Shown piece by piece: positions 7,578 to 16,698 of a stretch of DNA of 64,000 nucleotides (position 1 is the stretch's first letter; every line of letters begins with the position of its first letter). The stretch is taken from contig CAVUVM010000013.1 in NCBI GenBank assembly GCA_963744935.1, forward strand, positions 1 through 64,000, written 5' to 3'. The position numbers and the translations under genes were made by a program. Below the pieces are notes generated by a model. It did no database searches, had not been told where the DNA came from, and worked only from the letters and a program-made list of their open reading frames with translations. Source of the stretch: Bog-473 sp963744935. Its GTDB lineage: Bacteria > Actinomycetota > Acidimicrobiia > Acidimicrobiales > RAAP-2.

Positions 7578-9170
7578 ATGTCGTCGGATCTGACGAAGAG
7601 GAGACGGCATACGGTCGGGCTGGCGTTGACGCGCCCACCCGACCGGATTCCCTCGGAACAAAAAGACGCCCACGTGTTGCCGATGCGGTCAAGAACCCCG
7701 AGAGGCGAACCGGATTCCGGCCTTCCGCCGGCCCGAGCGCGAAATAGGAGCAGTGGACTGAGAGTTCGGCTCTTCTCTCTCGATGCCAGCGCAGCTGCCC
7801 TTACGTGGCTCGTCCTGGCAGCCGTCACGACGCCTGGAACAACGGGGATTCGTCATTGGGCTGCAGCAGTCGCGGCGACCGCCGCGACTTTGGCCGCCAT
7901 GCAGCTCCTCGGCCTGTATCGATCGCGGCTCTGCATGCAACGGCGTCAGGAGTTGGCTCGAGTCGCGATCGCAGCTGCCGCCGGCGCGGTCACCTTCCCG
8001 CTGGTCGCCGGGACCACTGGCCGCAGCGCCGGGGTGACGGTCGTCGCTGCCGGATGCTGTGTTCTCACTTTGATGACCCTTCGCTGGTGCTTCTGTCAAT
8101 GGCTCGGAGCACAGAGAGCGCGAGGACGCTACCGACGAGGGATTGTGATGATCGGGACAAACGACGATGCCGTCGACGTCTGGAGGATGCTCGACACACA
8201 GCCAGAGCTTGGATACGAGGTGAGGGGGATCATCGGCAAGCCCCGGCATCGGCCGGACTGGGCAAACCTGCCAAGAGGCTGGAATCTCGGCCAGCTCTCC
8301 GATATCGCCCGCCAGACCGATTCCAGCGGCATTCTTGTGGTTGCCAACGCGCTCTCGGCTGCGGAGTTTCGGCGCGTCATAGAGATCAGTGCGGCAAACG
8401 GCTTGCACGTGCAGGTCTGTCCGGGCTTCCGCGGACTGGCGACGCATCGGATCCGCCGCATTCCCATGAGCGGAGAAGCGTTTCTCTACGTCGAACCTGG
8501 GCGCGACCCGGTCTGGCAACCTGCGGCGAAGCGCGCAATTGACGTTGCGGGGGCGGCACTTGGCCTACTGGTCGCCGCACCGATCCTTCTCTTGGCCTGG
8601 ATCGCTATCCGACTCGAAGGCGGTGGCCCAGCCATCTACCGACAGGTGCGAATAGGGCTGAATGAGCAACCCTTCATCCTCTACAAGTTGCGAAGCATGA
8701 CGCTCGACGCCGATGAGCTGGTCGACGCTGGTCTGATCAACAATCGCACGGATGGACCCCTGTTCAAAGCGACACGCGATCCACGGGTTACAAGGATCGG
8801 TGCTGTGCTTCGCGCCCTGAGCATCGACGAGCTTCCCCAGCTCTTCAACGTGCTCAGTGGGACGATGAGCCTGGTCGGTCCACGTCCCGCGCTTCCCCAT
8901 GAGGTCGAGCAATTCGACCCCGAGTTGCGGCGTCGGCACAGCGTCAAACCAGGGATAACCGGACTCTGGCAGCTCGAAGCGCGGGACAACCCGTCCTTCC
9001 ACGCGTATCGGAGGCTGGATCTCTTGTACGTCGACAACTGGTCCATCGGACTCGACTTAGGCATTCTTCTGTCAACCGTGCCGAAAGTACTAACGAGCGC
9101 CCTGAGGTTCATACGGCGAGAAAGAAACCCGGCCGCCAGACAACCGGAGGTCCTTTCCGTGGATGCGTGA
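7578..9170 (+). CDS. Polyprenyl-phosphate glycosyl-1-phosphate transferase (EPS priming enzyme)
   Basis: 530 residues. A WbaP/WcaJ-type bacterial sugar transferase: it moves a sugar-1-phosphate from a nucleotide sugar to undecaprenyl phosphate at the inner membrane face, the first step of repeat-unit synthesis. N-terminal hydrophobic segments at about 65-200, a soluble CoA-binding-like middle domain (GIVMIGTNDDA), then the catalytic domain from about 315: RAIDVAGAALGLLVAAPILLLAW membrane helix, the motif YKLRSM, FKATRDPRVTRIG, the DELPQLFNVLSGTMSLVGPRP signature and KPGITGLWQ. All family hallmarks are present. It is the first glycan gene on the plus strand, upstream of the ECF sigma gene. The sugar cannot be inferred. 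Confidence 0.93.
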   Translation: MSSDLTKRRRHTVGLALTRPPDRIPSEQKDAHVLPMRSRTPRGEPDSGLPPARARNRSSGLRVRLFSLDASAAALTWLVLAAVTTPGTTGIRHWAAAVAATAATLAAMQLLGLYRSRLCMQRRQELARVAIAAAAGAVTFPLVAGTTGRSAGVTVVAAGCCVLTLMTLRWCFCQWLGAQRARGRYRRGIVMIGTNDDAVDVWRMLDTQPELGYEVRGIIGKPRHRPDWANLPRGWNLGQLSDIARQTDSSGILVVANALSAAEFRRVIEISAANGLHVQVCPGFRGLATHRIRRIPMSGEAFLYVEPGRDPVWQPAAKRAIDVAGAALGLLVAAPILLLAWIAIRLEGGGPAIYRQVRIGLNEQPFILYKLRSMTLDADELVDAGLINNRTDGPLFKATRDPRVTRIGAVLRALSIDELPQLFNVLSGTMSLVGPRPALPHEVEQFDPELRRRHSVKPGITGLWQLEARDNPSFHAYRRLDLLYVDNWSIGLDLGILLSTVPKVLTSALRFIRRERNPAARQPEVLSVDA

Positions 9171-9307
9171 GAGATCCCCAATAAATGGGATGACGGGTCC
9201 CGTCGCACTGGGGAACGATGGGTGCCACGACCGGACTGAGGATTGTCGACCGACCAATCGGCGACAGGAATTTGGGGCCGTCCGGGGTACGGAACGGGAG
9301 AATTCTG

Positions 9308-9961
9308 GTGGCGACCAGTGAGGCGACGACGCGCGGCAGCTGGCCGCGTGCATCAAAGGCAGGATCATCAGCTGACCAGAGCGATCTGGTGGAAGTTGTC
9401 GCGGCTGCACGCGCCGGTTCGGGAGCGGCCTGGGAGGCCCTCGTCGAGCGGTTTGACGGGTTGGTCGTAGCGATCGCCAGGCGGTGTCGCCTGAGTGAGG
9501 CGGACGTCGCCGAAGTGTGCCAGACGACATGGCTGCGCCTCGTGGAGAATATCGATCGCATTGAGCAACCCGATCGTCTCGCCGCCTGGCTCGCGACCAC
9601 CTCGCGACGCGAGAGCCTCCGGATCGCCACTCGACACGTTGCGGTCTCGATGACAGACGCCCTGAACCTCAAGGCCGACGACCAGGCGGGACCTGTCGAC
9701 GCCGGGCTCTTGAGGGATGAGGAGGTGCGCTCGATTCGAAGGGCCACGGAACAGCTCTCCCCGGGTTGTCGACGGCTCCTGGGCTTGTTGATGAGTGATC
9801 ACGATCTCCCCTACAAGACGATCGCCGAACAGCTCAGCATGCCGATTGGGAGCATCGGGCCCACACGGGGTCGCTGCCTGGAACATCTCCGGCAGATACT
9901 GGCCGAGATGCAGCTCAACCAGCACCCTCCTGTCCAGCTCGCGGATACCGGCGTCAGCTGA
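9308..9961 (+). CDS. ECF-type RNA polymerase sigma factor
   Basis: 217 residues from GTG 9308, chosen because GGGAG ends seven bases upstream; the frame is open back to 9218. Region 2 covers about residues 20-90 (WEALVERFDGLVVAIARRCRLSEADVAEVCQTTWLRL...). Region 4 covers about 135-190, with a helix-turn-helix ending PIGSIGPTRGRCLEHLR, typical of group 4 sigma factors. No anti-sigma gene is adjacent on either side. Position between the priming enzyme and the flippase suggests it directs transcription of surface-polymer genes; that is inference. Confidence 0.88.
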   Translation: MATSEATTRGSWPRASKAGSSADQSDLVEVVAAARAGSGAAWEALVERFDGLVVAIARRCRLSEADVAEVCQTTWLRLVENIDRIEQPDRLAAWLATTSRRESLRIATRHVAVSMTDALNLKADDQAGPVDAGLLRDEEVRSIRRATEQLSPGCRRLLGLLMSDHDLPYKTIAEQLSMPIGSIGPTRGRCLEHLRQILAEMQLNQHPPVQLADTGVS

Positions 9962-10064
9962 CCCGCCTCATTGGTGGGACCTCGCCTTCCGATTCTCCGC
10001 CCACTCAGCTCGTGACACGTCTCATAAGTTGGTGTGCCGCTTCTGGCGTGACTCCGCCTCCCAA

Positions 10065-11831
10065 TCATGAGGTGTCCGAACCGAGACGCAATCGTCGGAG
10101 ATCAGACAGACGGAGCGTAGATCGGAATCGGGCCATCAACGCCAGGAAGACGGCCGTCCCGATGATGACTCCAGTCAGTGTCCCGCCGATACCGGTTCCG
10201 AGGACCAGGCGAGCACCGAGGGCGAATAGACCGTATCCGGCGAGGGTGGAGAAGGCCACGACGGCGTACCCGCTACCAAACGGCAGCAGCCCTGTCCTTC
10301 TGTAGAGGAAGAGCGACGTGGCGAGGCTGGTGAACATGATGGACGCTGCCCACGCCAAGGCCGCTCCAGCGGCTCCGAAGCGAGGGATGAGCAACAGGTT
10401 CAGGCCGAGGTTGAGCGCGAGAGCTCCCGCGTTCACTGCAAGGTTCTCCCGGCTTCCGCCACCCATGAGCAGAGCAATGGCATTGTTCCCGGTGCCGGTG
10501 TTCAGGAGCATCGCGAGGCCCAGGATCTGGAGGGACGCGATCCCTGCCGCGTAATCGCGTCCGAAGATATGCATCATGAATGGCGCGTAGACGACCAGGA
10601 TCACGAGCGCCGGCCACGTGGCGGCCATCACCCACCACGTCGATTCCCGGTAGATCACTTGCGCGCTCTTTGAGTCCCGGCGATCGAAGATCCGACCGAG
10701 TTGCGGTGCGATGGCGATCCCGATGGCGTTCAAGGCGAACGTGGCCGTGATCACGTACCGGCTTGCCACGGCGTAAGCCGCCGATTGTGAGCTGGAGGCC
10801 AGGGCTCCGACCAAGAGCACGTCCAGCCAGGCGATCAGGATCTGGAAGACCCCGCCGAGGCTCCGAGGGCCGCTGAACTTCCAGAGGGCGAAGGCCACCG
10901 CTCGGGTGGATCCATTCGCCGGCGCGGCGGAGGTCCGTCTGCGTTCCTTGAGACACTTGGACACGAGATAGCCGCACGCGACGGCGGCGCAGATGGCCAT
11001 GGGTGCGGCCCAGGCCACAGCGGCCGCCGGGGGTGTCAGGCGGAACCCCGCCACCACGAACAGCAGGGCAAGCCGGCAAGACGGGAGAAGGATGTTCTGT
11101 ACCAGGACCATGTCTCGAATCGACCATGTCCGCATTCCTGCGGACGCCACCTGCATCACCGCGGCAATCGGGACGAAAGGCGCGAAGACGACTATGACGT
11201 GTTGTGTGCCCAATTGGTTGCCCCGACGAACGATGGCGTCGGCGATCTCGACTCGCGCCATGAGTAGTGCCCCACAGATCGCGAGGCCGACAACGATCGG
11301 AGGGACCAAGGCCGCACCGACGAGGCGTAGCTCGCTTCCCGCCGACTCGCGCCTTACTGTCGGCATGAGCTTGAGGATCCCAAAATCGCCCCCGAACATG
11401 GCTGCGTATGTGCAGATCGTGAGCACGGCCATACCCTCGAAGAGCGCTCCGGCGTTGCGTCCCCCGAGGAGCCGCGCCGCCGCCACGAAGAATGCGAAGG
11501 TGAGCACGGCGTTCGTGACGACGCCCGCCATGGACAACGCGCCGCCGCGGGCGAGCGTCCGCAGTTCGCCGTCTCCTGTTGCCGCCTCGTCGGCTGCGTC
11601 CGGCTGGCCAGCGGCTGCAGGCCGCTCATGCGGCGTCGGCCGGTTGGATGCTTCGCCAGAGGAATGCTCCGCAGCTTGGAGGATCTGCAGGGTCCGGTCC
11701 AAGCCCTCCCGGTCCCGCTCCTGCGGACGAGCCCCGTCCACCTCGACTAGATCGCTTCCAGAGCGAGACTCGACGCTCTCACTCTGGGCGTCATTGCCGG
11801 AACGGCCTCGCGGGTCCGCCACGACCGTCAA
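10065..11831 (-). CDS. Wzx-like polysaccharide flippase (MOP superfamily)
   Basis: 588 residues, TTG start in a TTGA overlap with the upstream gene's stop; GTG 11822 is an alternative. About 95 hydrophilic residues precede roughly 12-14 membrane helices (first: LARGGALSMAGVVTNAVLTFAFFVAAARLLGG). The pattern matches oligosaccharide flippases of the PST/Wzx family, which move undecaprenyl-linked repeat units across the membrane. Last gene of the six-gene operon, fitting a Wzx/Wzy pathway with the polymerase two genes upstream. The long charged N-terminal tail is unusual for the family. Confidence 0.88.
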   Translation of the reverse strand: MTVVADPRGRSGNDAQSESVESRSGSDLVEVDGARPQERDREGLDRTLQILQAAEHSSGEASNRPTPHERPAAAGQPDAADEAATGDGELRTLARGGALSMAGVVTNAVLTFAFFVAAARLLGGRNAGALFEGMAVLTICTYAAMFGGDFGILKLMPTVRRESAGSELRLVGAALVPPIVVGLAICGALLMARVEIADAIVRRGNQLGTQHVIVVFAPFVPIAAVMQVASAGMRTWSIRDMVLVQNILLPSCRLALLFVVAGFRLTPPAAAVAWAAPMAICAAVACGYLVSKCLKERRRTSAAPANGSTRAVAFALWKFSGPRSLGGVFQILIAWLDVLLVGALASSSQSAAYAVASRYVITATFALNAIGIAIAPQLGRIFDRRDSKSAQVIYRESTWWVMAATWPALVILVVYAPFMMHIFGRDYAAGIASLQILGLAMLLNTGTGNNAIALLMGGGSRENLAVNAGALALNLGLNLLLIPRFGAAGAALAWAASIMFTSLATSLFLYRRTGLLPFGSGYAVVAFSTLAGYGLFALGARLVLGTGIGGTLTGVIIGTAVFLALMARFRSTLRLSDLRRLRLGSDTS

Positions 11832-13084
11832 TCACCCGCGGTGATCTGGACTGACCGCATCCAGAGGGCGGGCTCTTTGACGTCGATCCCCGTCACGTAG
11901 TACAGGACCCCCGTCGCCCCGACCACGTCGGTCCCGTGCGTACCTACCATGATCGGATACAAGGCTTGGACGCCACCAACAACGAGCTTCGGTGCACTCC
12001 ATCGGATCAAGTCGTAACTCGCTGTGACAAAGACCCCGTTCGAATGGAATTCGCGACCCCAGGCGAGCCAGATTCCCTGCTTCGCGTCATACTGAACCGA
12101 GTAGATGACCCCATGGACGCCGTCGAGACCAAGAAGCGGTGTCGAGGTGCCACCAAGGCCCGGCTCGTCGAATTGGCCGTCGTCGTACTTGAACCAGGTA
12201 CCCGGTCTCCCATGCGCGTCGTTCGAGATGGCGGCGCACGACATGCCACCCTTGCAGCCGAAGAACGCCATCCAACGATGCTTGTTCATGTCCCAGACCA
12301 CCCGATAGAAGTTGTCGCCCCCGAGGGTTGGGGTGGCAGGCTGCGGCGTTGGTGAGGTGAGGAACTGGGCTGGAGCGCTCCAATCCTCCCCGTTGTCGGT
12401 TGAGTATGCGACTCCCCCGGACGCCCAAAACCTCCCCTTGCCCCTGAAGGTCGCCTGGGGACACAGCTCAGGGGGCGAGACTGAGGGGTCACAGCCGTAG
12501 TGATGCTCGGCGTGAAAGAAGGCCACGAGGCTCCCGTCGCCGAGCCTGAAGACCGAGTTCACCCACGCACCTCCGTTGTCCCACGACGCGCTACTCGGGA
12601 TGAGAGCTTGCTGGGAGGGCACGGATTCGTTCGGTCCGGGAAAGGGTGAGGAACTGATTGCCGCTGAGGTCGTCCCGGTGGGCCAATAGACCGTCCAGGG
12701 GCCGACTGCATGTTTCGCGGCGCGCACGTAGTCAGCTGCGCTGACGCCCGACGAGACGGTCTCCCCTCCCGTTTCGGGGACCACGTCGAGCGAGTCGTTC
12801 GGTTGGAACCTCGGGTTCAGGACCCCGGGGGGCTTGAGGACTCGCGACGCCCTTCCGACCGCAACCGCGATCGAGGGCGGCGTGCCCGCAGCGACCGACG
12901 ACGACGGATCCGAGGAAGAAGGGTTCGCCAAGGTGCTCGGGTTGTTGAGTGTGCTCGACGTGTTCGCCGATTTGGCGACGCCAGGCTGCGAGCTCGAAGA
13001 GGACCAGAAACACCCCGCGGCGAGCGTTGCGGTGAGCACTAGTCCGAGAGCCAGCAGAAGTCGACGACCATGGCCAACGGTCAA
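11828..13084 (-). CDS. Secreted Asp-box (sialidase-like propeller) lipoprotein
   Basis: 418 residues, TTG start overlapping the polymerase stop (TTGA). Signal peptide with lipobox LAAGC, then a Ser/Thr-rich linker to about residue 75. The mature part has beta-propeller character: an Asp-box STDNGEDW, conserved stretches WDNGGAWVNSVFRLGDG and AFFHAEHHYGC, and GGDNFYRVVWD. It is a clear paralog of the 22425 gene, sharing the motifs FPGPNE, AEHHYGC, TPTLGGDNF and YPIMVG in the same order. Asp-box folds occur in sialidases and other glycan-active or glycan-binding proteins; no catalytic set could be assigned. Placement inside the operon suggests action on the polymer at the surface. Confidence 0.75.
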   Translation of the reverse strand: MTVGHGRRLLLALGLVLTATLAAGCFWSSSSSQPGVAKSANTSSTLNNPSTLANPSSSDPSSSVAAGTPPSIAVAVGRASRVLKPPGVLNPRFQPNDSLDVVPETGGETVSSGVSAADYVRAAKHAVGPWTVYWPTGTTSAAISSSPFPGPNESVPSQQALIPSSASWDNGGAWVNSVFRLGDGSLVAFFHAEHHYGCDPSVSPPELCPQATFRGKGRFWASGGVAYSTDNGEDWSAPAQFLTSPTPQPATPTLGGDNFYRVVWDMNKHRWMAFFGCKGGMSCAAISNDAHGRPGTWFKYDDGQFDEPGLGGTSTPLLGLDGVHGVIYSVQYDAKQGIWLAWGREFHSNGVFVTASYDLIRWSAPKLVVGGVQALYPIMVGTHGTDVVGATGVLYYVTGIDVKEPALWMRSVQITAGD

Positions 13085-14484
13085 GACGGACTAGCCGGTG
13101 CCGAATTCAGGGCTTCTGTTCGGATCTCGCTGAGCTCCCCTTGGGTCGACGTGCCGCCCCGCAGGTACCAGGCGCAAACGAGCAACGGCAGTACCCACTG
13201 AGCCCATCGGGTGGGGGTGTCAGCTTCGATGCCCGTTGGAACCACGAACACGACGACGCAGATCATGGAGGCGATCGTGAAAGGGCACCACGCCGCTCTC
13301 CACCACGCGGCCATCAGCCATTTATAGAGAAGGCCACTGAGGGCTCCCCCGAGGAGCACTCCGACGAACCCGAAATTCAGATACCAATCCCCGACCGCTC
13401 CCAAAGGCCAGCCGTTTCGGGCCAGAGGCTGGTACACCTGTCGGAACCACTGGCCGACGAGCACCTGCTGCGGCTTGCCCGTCCACACGAAGCGCGGAAC
13501 GATTCCCTCGACGCCGGCCAGAAAGTCTTCTCCTCCGCGGTAGGGCTGGGCAGCCGGCCAGTCACGCAAGGCGAGGAGTGTCGCGTCGAAATAAGTGGAA
13601 TTGGTATCGACGGAAAACTTTCGGATCTCGGACTGACCCTGGGTAGCCGAGGACACGTGACCCTCCAAGATGTCATCGCGTAGCACGCGCAGACCCACAA
13701 CCGCTACGAAAAGCAACCCGACGAGGGCGAAAACCCTAATCTTCCGGGGTCTGCCTTGTCGCCTCTGCCGGCTCTCGTTGGGCCTCGTCGCCCCCGTGCC
13801 GATGATCCACTGGCCGGCGATCAGGATGATGAGGACGATCGCCACGACCGTGCGGCTTCCCCACATCATCACGTATGCGGCATTCAAGAGCGCAGCGCCC
13901 AGCGCCAGGAAGACCGAGATTCGTCGTACAGTCCCTGTCTCCCGCCACTGGCGCCACAGTGTGAGCAGCAAGGACGCGGCGACAACCGCACCCACGGCTG
14001 GAAAGATCCGAAGGATGTAGGAGCCGGCGAGCCCCTTGGTGACCTTGCCGGCGCGGACGACTCCCCCGAAGCTCCCATAGTGAGCCACGAGGATCAAGGA
14101 GATCACCGTCGCCACCACGGTCAGGATGAGTGTGAGTCGCATCTGGCGCCGCACGGTCGGCTCGGTCCACGCGACAGGGATCAGTTTGACAAAGGATTTG
14201 CCGATCGGAACGGGAGTCAAATAGCCGAGGACGAACGTGACCAGGAAAGCCGCCAAGACCAGGGATGCCTTGCTGACCAGACTCGGCGTCTGCGAGGGCA
14301 GGAAATACGCGTCGGGATACGGTCCGTCGAGGCCGAAGGTGATCACGATGTCCCTCAACAGATAAAAGAAGGCGAAGCAATAACAGAAGAGGGCGACTGG
14401 GTCGAGGCGATGGCGTGAAAGCTTTGAGAGGATCAATCCCAACAGGAGAACTGGAAGTGACAACGCGAGGATCTCACCGATCAT
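13081..14484 (-). CDS. Wzy-like oligosaccharide repeat-unit polymerase
   Basis: 467 residues with about 10-11 predicted membrane helices and a larger extracytoplasmic loop at about 265-390, the usual plan of O-antigen/EPS polymerases. Starts MIGEILALSLPVLLLGLIL. Sequence conservation in this family is low, so the call rests on topology, length and operon position. It would join repeat units on the outer side of the membrane after flipping. The gene overlaps the preceding glycosyltransferase by 11 bases and the following lipoprotein by 4. Confidence 0.75.
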   Translation of the reverse strand: MIGEILALSLPVLLLGLILSKLSRHRLDPVALFCYCFAFFYLLRDIVITFGLDGPYPDAYFLPSQTPSLVSKASLVLAAFLVTFVLGYLTPVPIGKSFVKLIPVAWTEPTVRRQMRLTLILTVVATVISLILVAHYGSFGGVVRAGKVTKGLAGSYILRIFPAVGAVVAASLLLTLWRQWRETGTVRRISVFLALGAALLNAAYVMMWGSRTVVAIVLIILIAGQWIIGTGATRPNESRQRRQGRPRKIRVFALVGLLFVAVVGLRVLRDDILEGHVSSATQGQSEIRKFSVDTNSTYFDATLLALRDWPAAQPYRGGEDFLAGVEGIVPRFVWTGKPQQVLVGQWFRQVYQPLARNGWPLGAVGDWYLNFGFVGVLLGGALSGLLYKWLMAAWWRAAWCPFTIASMICVVVFVVPTGIEADTPTRWAQWVLPLLVCAWYLRGGTSTQGELSEIRTEALNSAPASPS

Positions 14485-15712
14485 GGGCCACCCCGGCGAG
14501 CTTGGTCACCCTGGCGGTTCGGCGATCCATTGCTTCGTCGTACGCTGCCAACAACGTCTCTCGGGATCGTTCCTCGGAATGGTGATCCAAGTAGGTCTGT
14601 CGAGCTCCCCGGTGGAGCTCTGACCACGAGGCCGACTGGTCCCACGCCACGCGGACGGCGGCGGCGAGTGATTCGTGGTCCCCGCAGCGGAACAGGAAGC
14701 CATTGACGCCCGGACGGATGACCTCGCTGAAATTTCCAACGTCACTGGCGATGATGGGAGTACCGGCGGCGAAGGCCTGGACCGCGGCCACAGGCACTCC
14801 GGCTTCGTACCACTCAGAGGGCAGGACCAGAAAGCGCGCCGCGGCGAGCTCGGCACGCACTGTGCACTGGTCGGCCCATCCCCTGAAGTCAATGGCAGGA
14901 TGACGGGCGGCGCTTCGTTCGACCGTGTCACGCAATGAGCCGTCCCCCAGAATCACGAGCTTGGGTGGATCCGTCATGGCTTCCCAGGCCCGGAGCAGGG
15001 CCGTTACCCCCTTCACGGGCTCAAGACGACCGAGGTAGAGACAGTGATCCGATCGCCGCCCCTGGGTTTCCGGATCCTTCACAGCGTGCGGACGGACGGT
15101 GATGCGGCTCGCCGGGATCCCCTCCCGGGTGAGGGTTGTCTTCAAGACGGCCGATGGCGTGATCCAGCCGTCCACGTCCCGGAAGGTTCCGAGGCTCCGG
15201 TGAAGGGCGAGGCTGGTGGTGAGGGCGGCCGACGCGAGCAGACTGTCGTGATAGCAACGGTGGATCACGCCAGGTGTCTTCACCTTCCTCCCGACGCACT
15301 GTTCGCAGAGCCTCCCATCGCGGTACAGGTTGGCCTGCACGCACGAATAGCGAAAGCTGTGTGCGGTCGCGACGGTGGCGACCCCGCGTCGAGCACCTAC
15401 TCGGAACACGACCGGAGAGACGACAGGGAACGGGGTGTGAACGTGCACCACGTCCGGTTCGAACGCCGTGAGAGCGCTCTCGAGCTCGGCTGCCACCGAG
15501 CGGTTCCAAATGGAGTCCAGACCCACGCGCAGATTCGAAGCCTTGCGCAAGGTGTCGGCGTTGTCGACGATGAACTGATCGACTTGATGACCAGACTCCA
15601 GCAGCATGATCCGGTCGTTCTCAATGACTGCCTCGGCTCCTCCGGCCTTAGGGTCCGGATTCCGCTCCCCGCCCGGCCGCAGCGACCGGTTGTGGATCTG
15701 CAACACCCTCAC
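14474..15712 (-). CDS. GT4-family glycosyltransferase
   Basis: 412 residues, GTG start in a GTGA overlap with the sulfotransferase gene. Two Rossmann halves of the GT-B fold: an N-terminal acceptor domain (MRVLQIHN... GGAEAVIENDR) and a C-terminal nucleotide-sugar domain at about 205-390 (CLYLGRLEPVKGV, LVILGDG, then LPSEWYEAGVPVAAVQAFAAGTPIIASDVG with the EX7E-type motif). Cytoplasmic or membrane-associated; adds a sugar to the lipid-linked repeat unit. Donor and linkage unknown. It shares only general family similarity with the other GT in the operon (17882). Confidence 0.9.
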   Translation of the reverse strand: MRVLQIHNRSLRPGGERNPDPKAGGAEAVIENDRIMLLESGHQVDQFIVDNADTLRKASNLRVGLDSIWNRSVAAELESALTAFEPDVVHVHTPFPVVSPVVFRVGARRGVATVATAHSFRYSCVQANLYRDGRLCEQCVGRKVKTPGVIHRCYHDSLLASAALTTSLALHRSLGTFRDVDGWITPSAVLKTTLTREGIPASRITVRPHAVKDPETQGRRSDHCLYLGRLEPVKGVTALLRAWEAMTDPPKLVILGDGSLRDTVERSAARHPAIDFRGWADQCTVRAELAAARFLVLPSEWYEAGVPVAAVQAFAAGTPIIASDVGNFSEVIRPGVNGFLFRCGDHESLAAAVRVAWDQSASWSELHRGARQTYLDHHSEERSRETLLAAYDEAMDRRTARVTKLAGVAHDR

Positions 15713-16698
15713 GGCCAGGCTCCCTCGGTCGCCGAGTCCAAAGCCGCCAGCCAGGATGGGGCCGACGATAGTGACTCCGGGCAGTACCGGGACAGCAGGG
15801 CGCGGAGCTCGTCCGCTTCGTCGGCGAGAATGTGCTGGAGCTCCTCGAATGCGTCGACAGGCATCCGGCTCGGGCGGAGGTTGGCCCTCCGAACCCGCTC
15901 GCGAAGCTGAAACGGCATTACCGCCTTTGTCGTGCTACGCAGCCAACCCCTGCGGCCGGCCCACCGGATGGCGCCCTGCAACAACCTGCTACGCGGCTGT
16001 CCCGATACGTTGACGGGCTCGAGGTCGACCGCAACCGCTGGGTCGAGTCCGAGGAACCTGAACAGCGAACCTCCCACCCCCGCGGGATCCCGGTCCAGCT
16101 CCTCGTAGAACAGGATCTGCACGCGGTCAGCGCCGAAAGTCTCCAAGAATGGGGCCAACTGCGCTGCGTACCGGCCCATGCCCACGTAGTGCCAGATGTG
16201 GTGCCAGCCACGCCGAATTCGTTCGGCTTCACTATCGAGCGCCCGCCGGAAGTCGTCGAAGGGTTCCAGACCACGGGCCCGCTGGTACGAGTAGGCCGAG
16301 AACGCGCGGACGGCCGGATCGCGAAGGATGACGACCAGCTTGGCCTCGGAGAAATAGCGCTGCAGAGTGGGCACTGAGCGATCGGCGTAATACAACGTCG
16401 AGACCGAGGCATCTCCGCGGCACACCTTGCCACCGGCCGAATCGTACAAGGAAAGGTACTTGTCTCTGTCGGTGACGGCCACTCGGTTGATGCTGACGTC
16501 ATCCCCTGGCCCCGTAAACGCAACCTTCTCACCCGAGAAAGCCAGAAAGCTCGGCTCCTTTGGGTTTGTCACGAAGGCGTCAGGGTGGTGGCGCAGAATC
16601 TCGGCAAGCGCCGTCGTCCCGCTGCGGGCCGCGCCGATGATGAAGAAATTTGGTGACGTGCCACGCGGCCCTGCGTTCGACCCGACGGCGGCGGTCAC
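15709..16698 (-). CDS. PAPS-dependent sulfotransferase
   Basis: 329 residues, GTG start in a GTGA overlap. The 5'-phosphosulfate loop is visible near the N-terminus (FIIGAARSGTTAL, about residues 19-31). The 3'-phosphate motif follows at about 125-140 (VVILRDPAVRAFSAYSY). Other family stretches are LFYEELDRDP and FLGLD. The closest general type is the heparan-sulfate/Stf0-like P-loop sulfotransferases, which move sulfate from PAPS to a carbohydrate. Lying between two glycosyltransferases with 4-nt overlaps on both sides, it most likely sulfates the repeat unit. No PAPS synthesis genes lie in the window. Confidence 0.88.
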   Translation of the reverse strand: MTAAVGSNAGPRGTSPNFFIIGAARSGTTALAEILRHHPDAFVTNPKEPSFLAFSGEKVAFTGPGDDVSINRVAVTDRDKYLSLYDSAGGKVCRGDASVSTLYYADRSVPTLQRYFSEAKLVVILRDPAVRAFSAYSYQRARGLEPFDDFRRALDSEAERIRRGWHHIWHYVGMGRYAAQLAPFLETFGADRVQILFYEELDRDPAGVGGSLFRFLGLDPAVAVDLEPVNVSGQPRSRLLQGAIRWAGRRGWLRSTTKAVMPFQLRERVRRANLRPSRMPVDAFEELQHILADEADELRALLSRYCPESLSSAPSWLAALDSATEGAWP

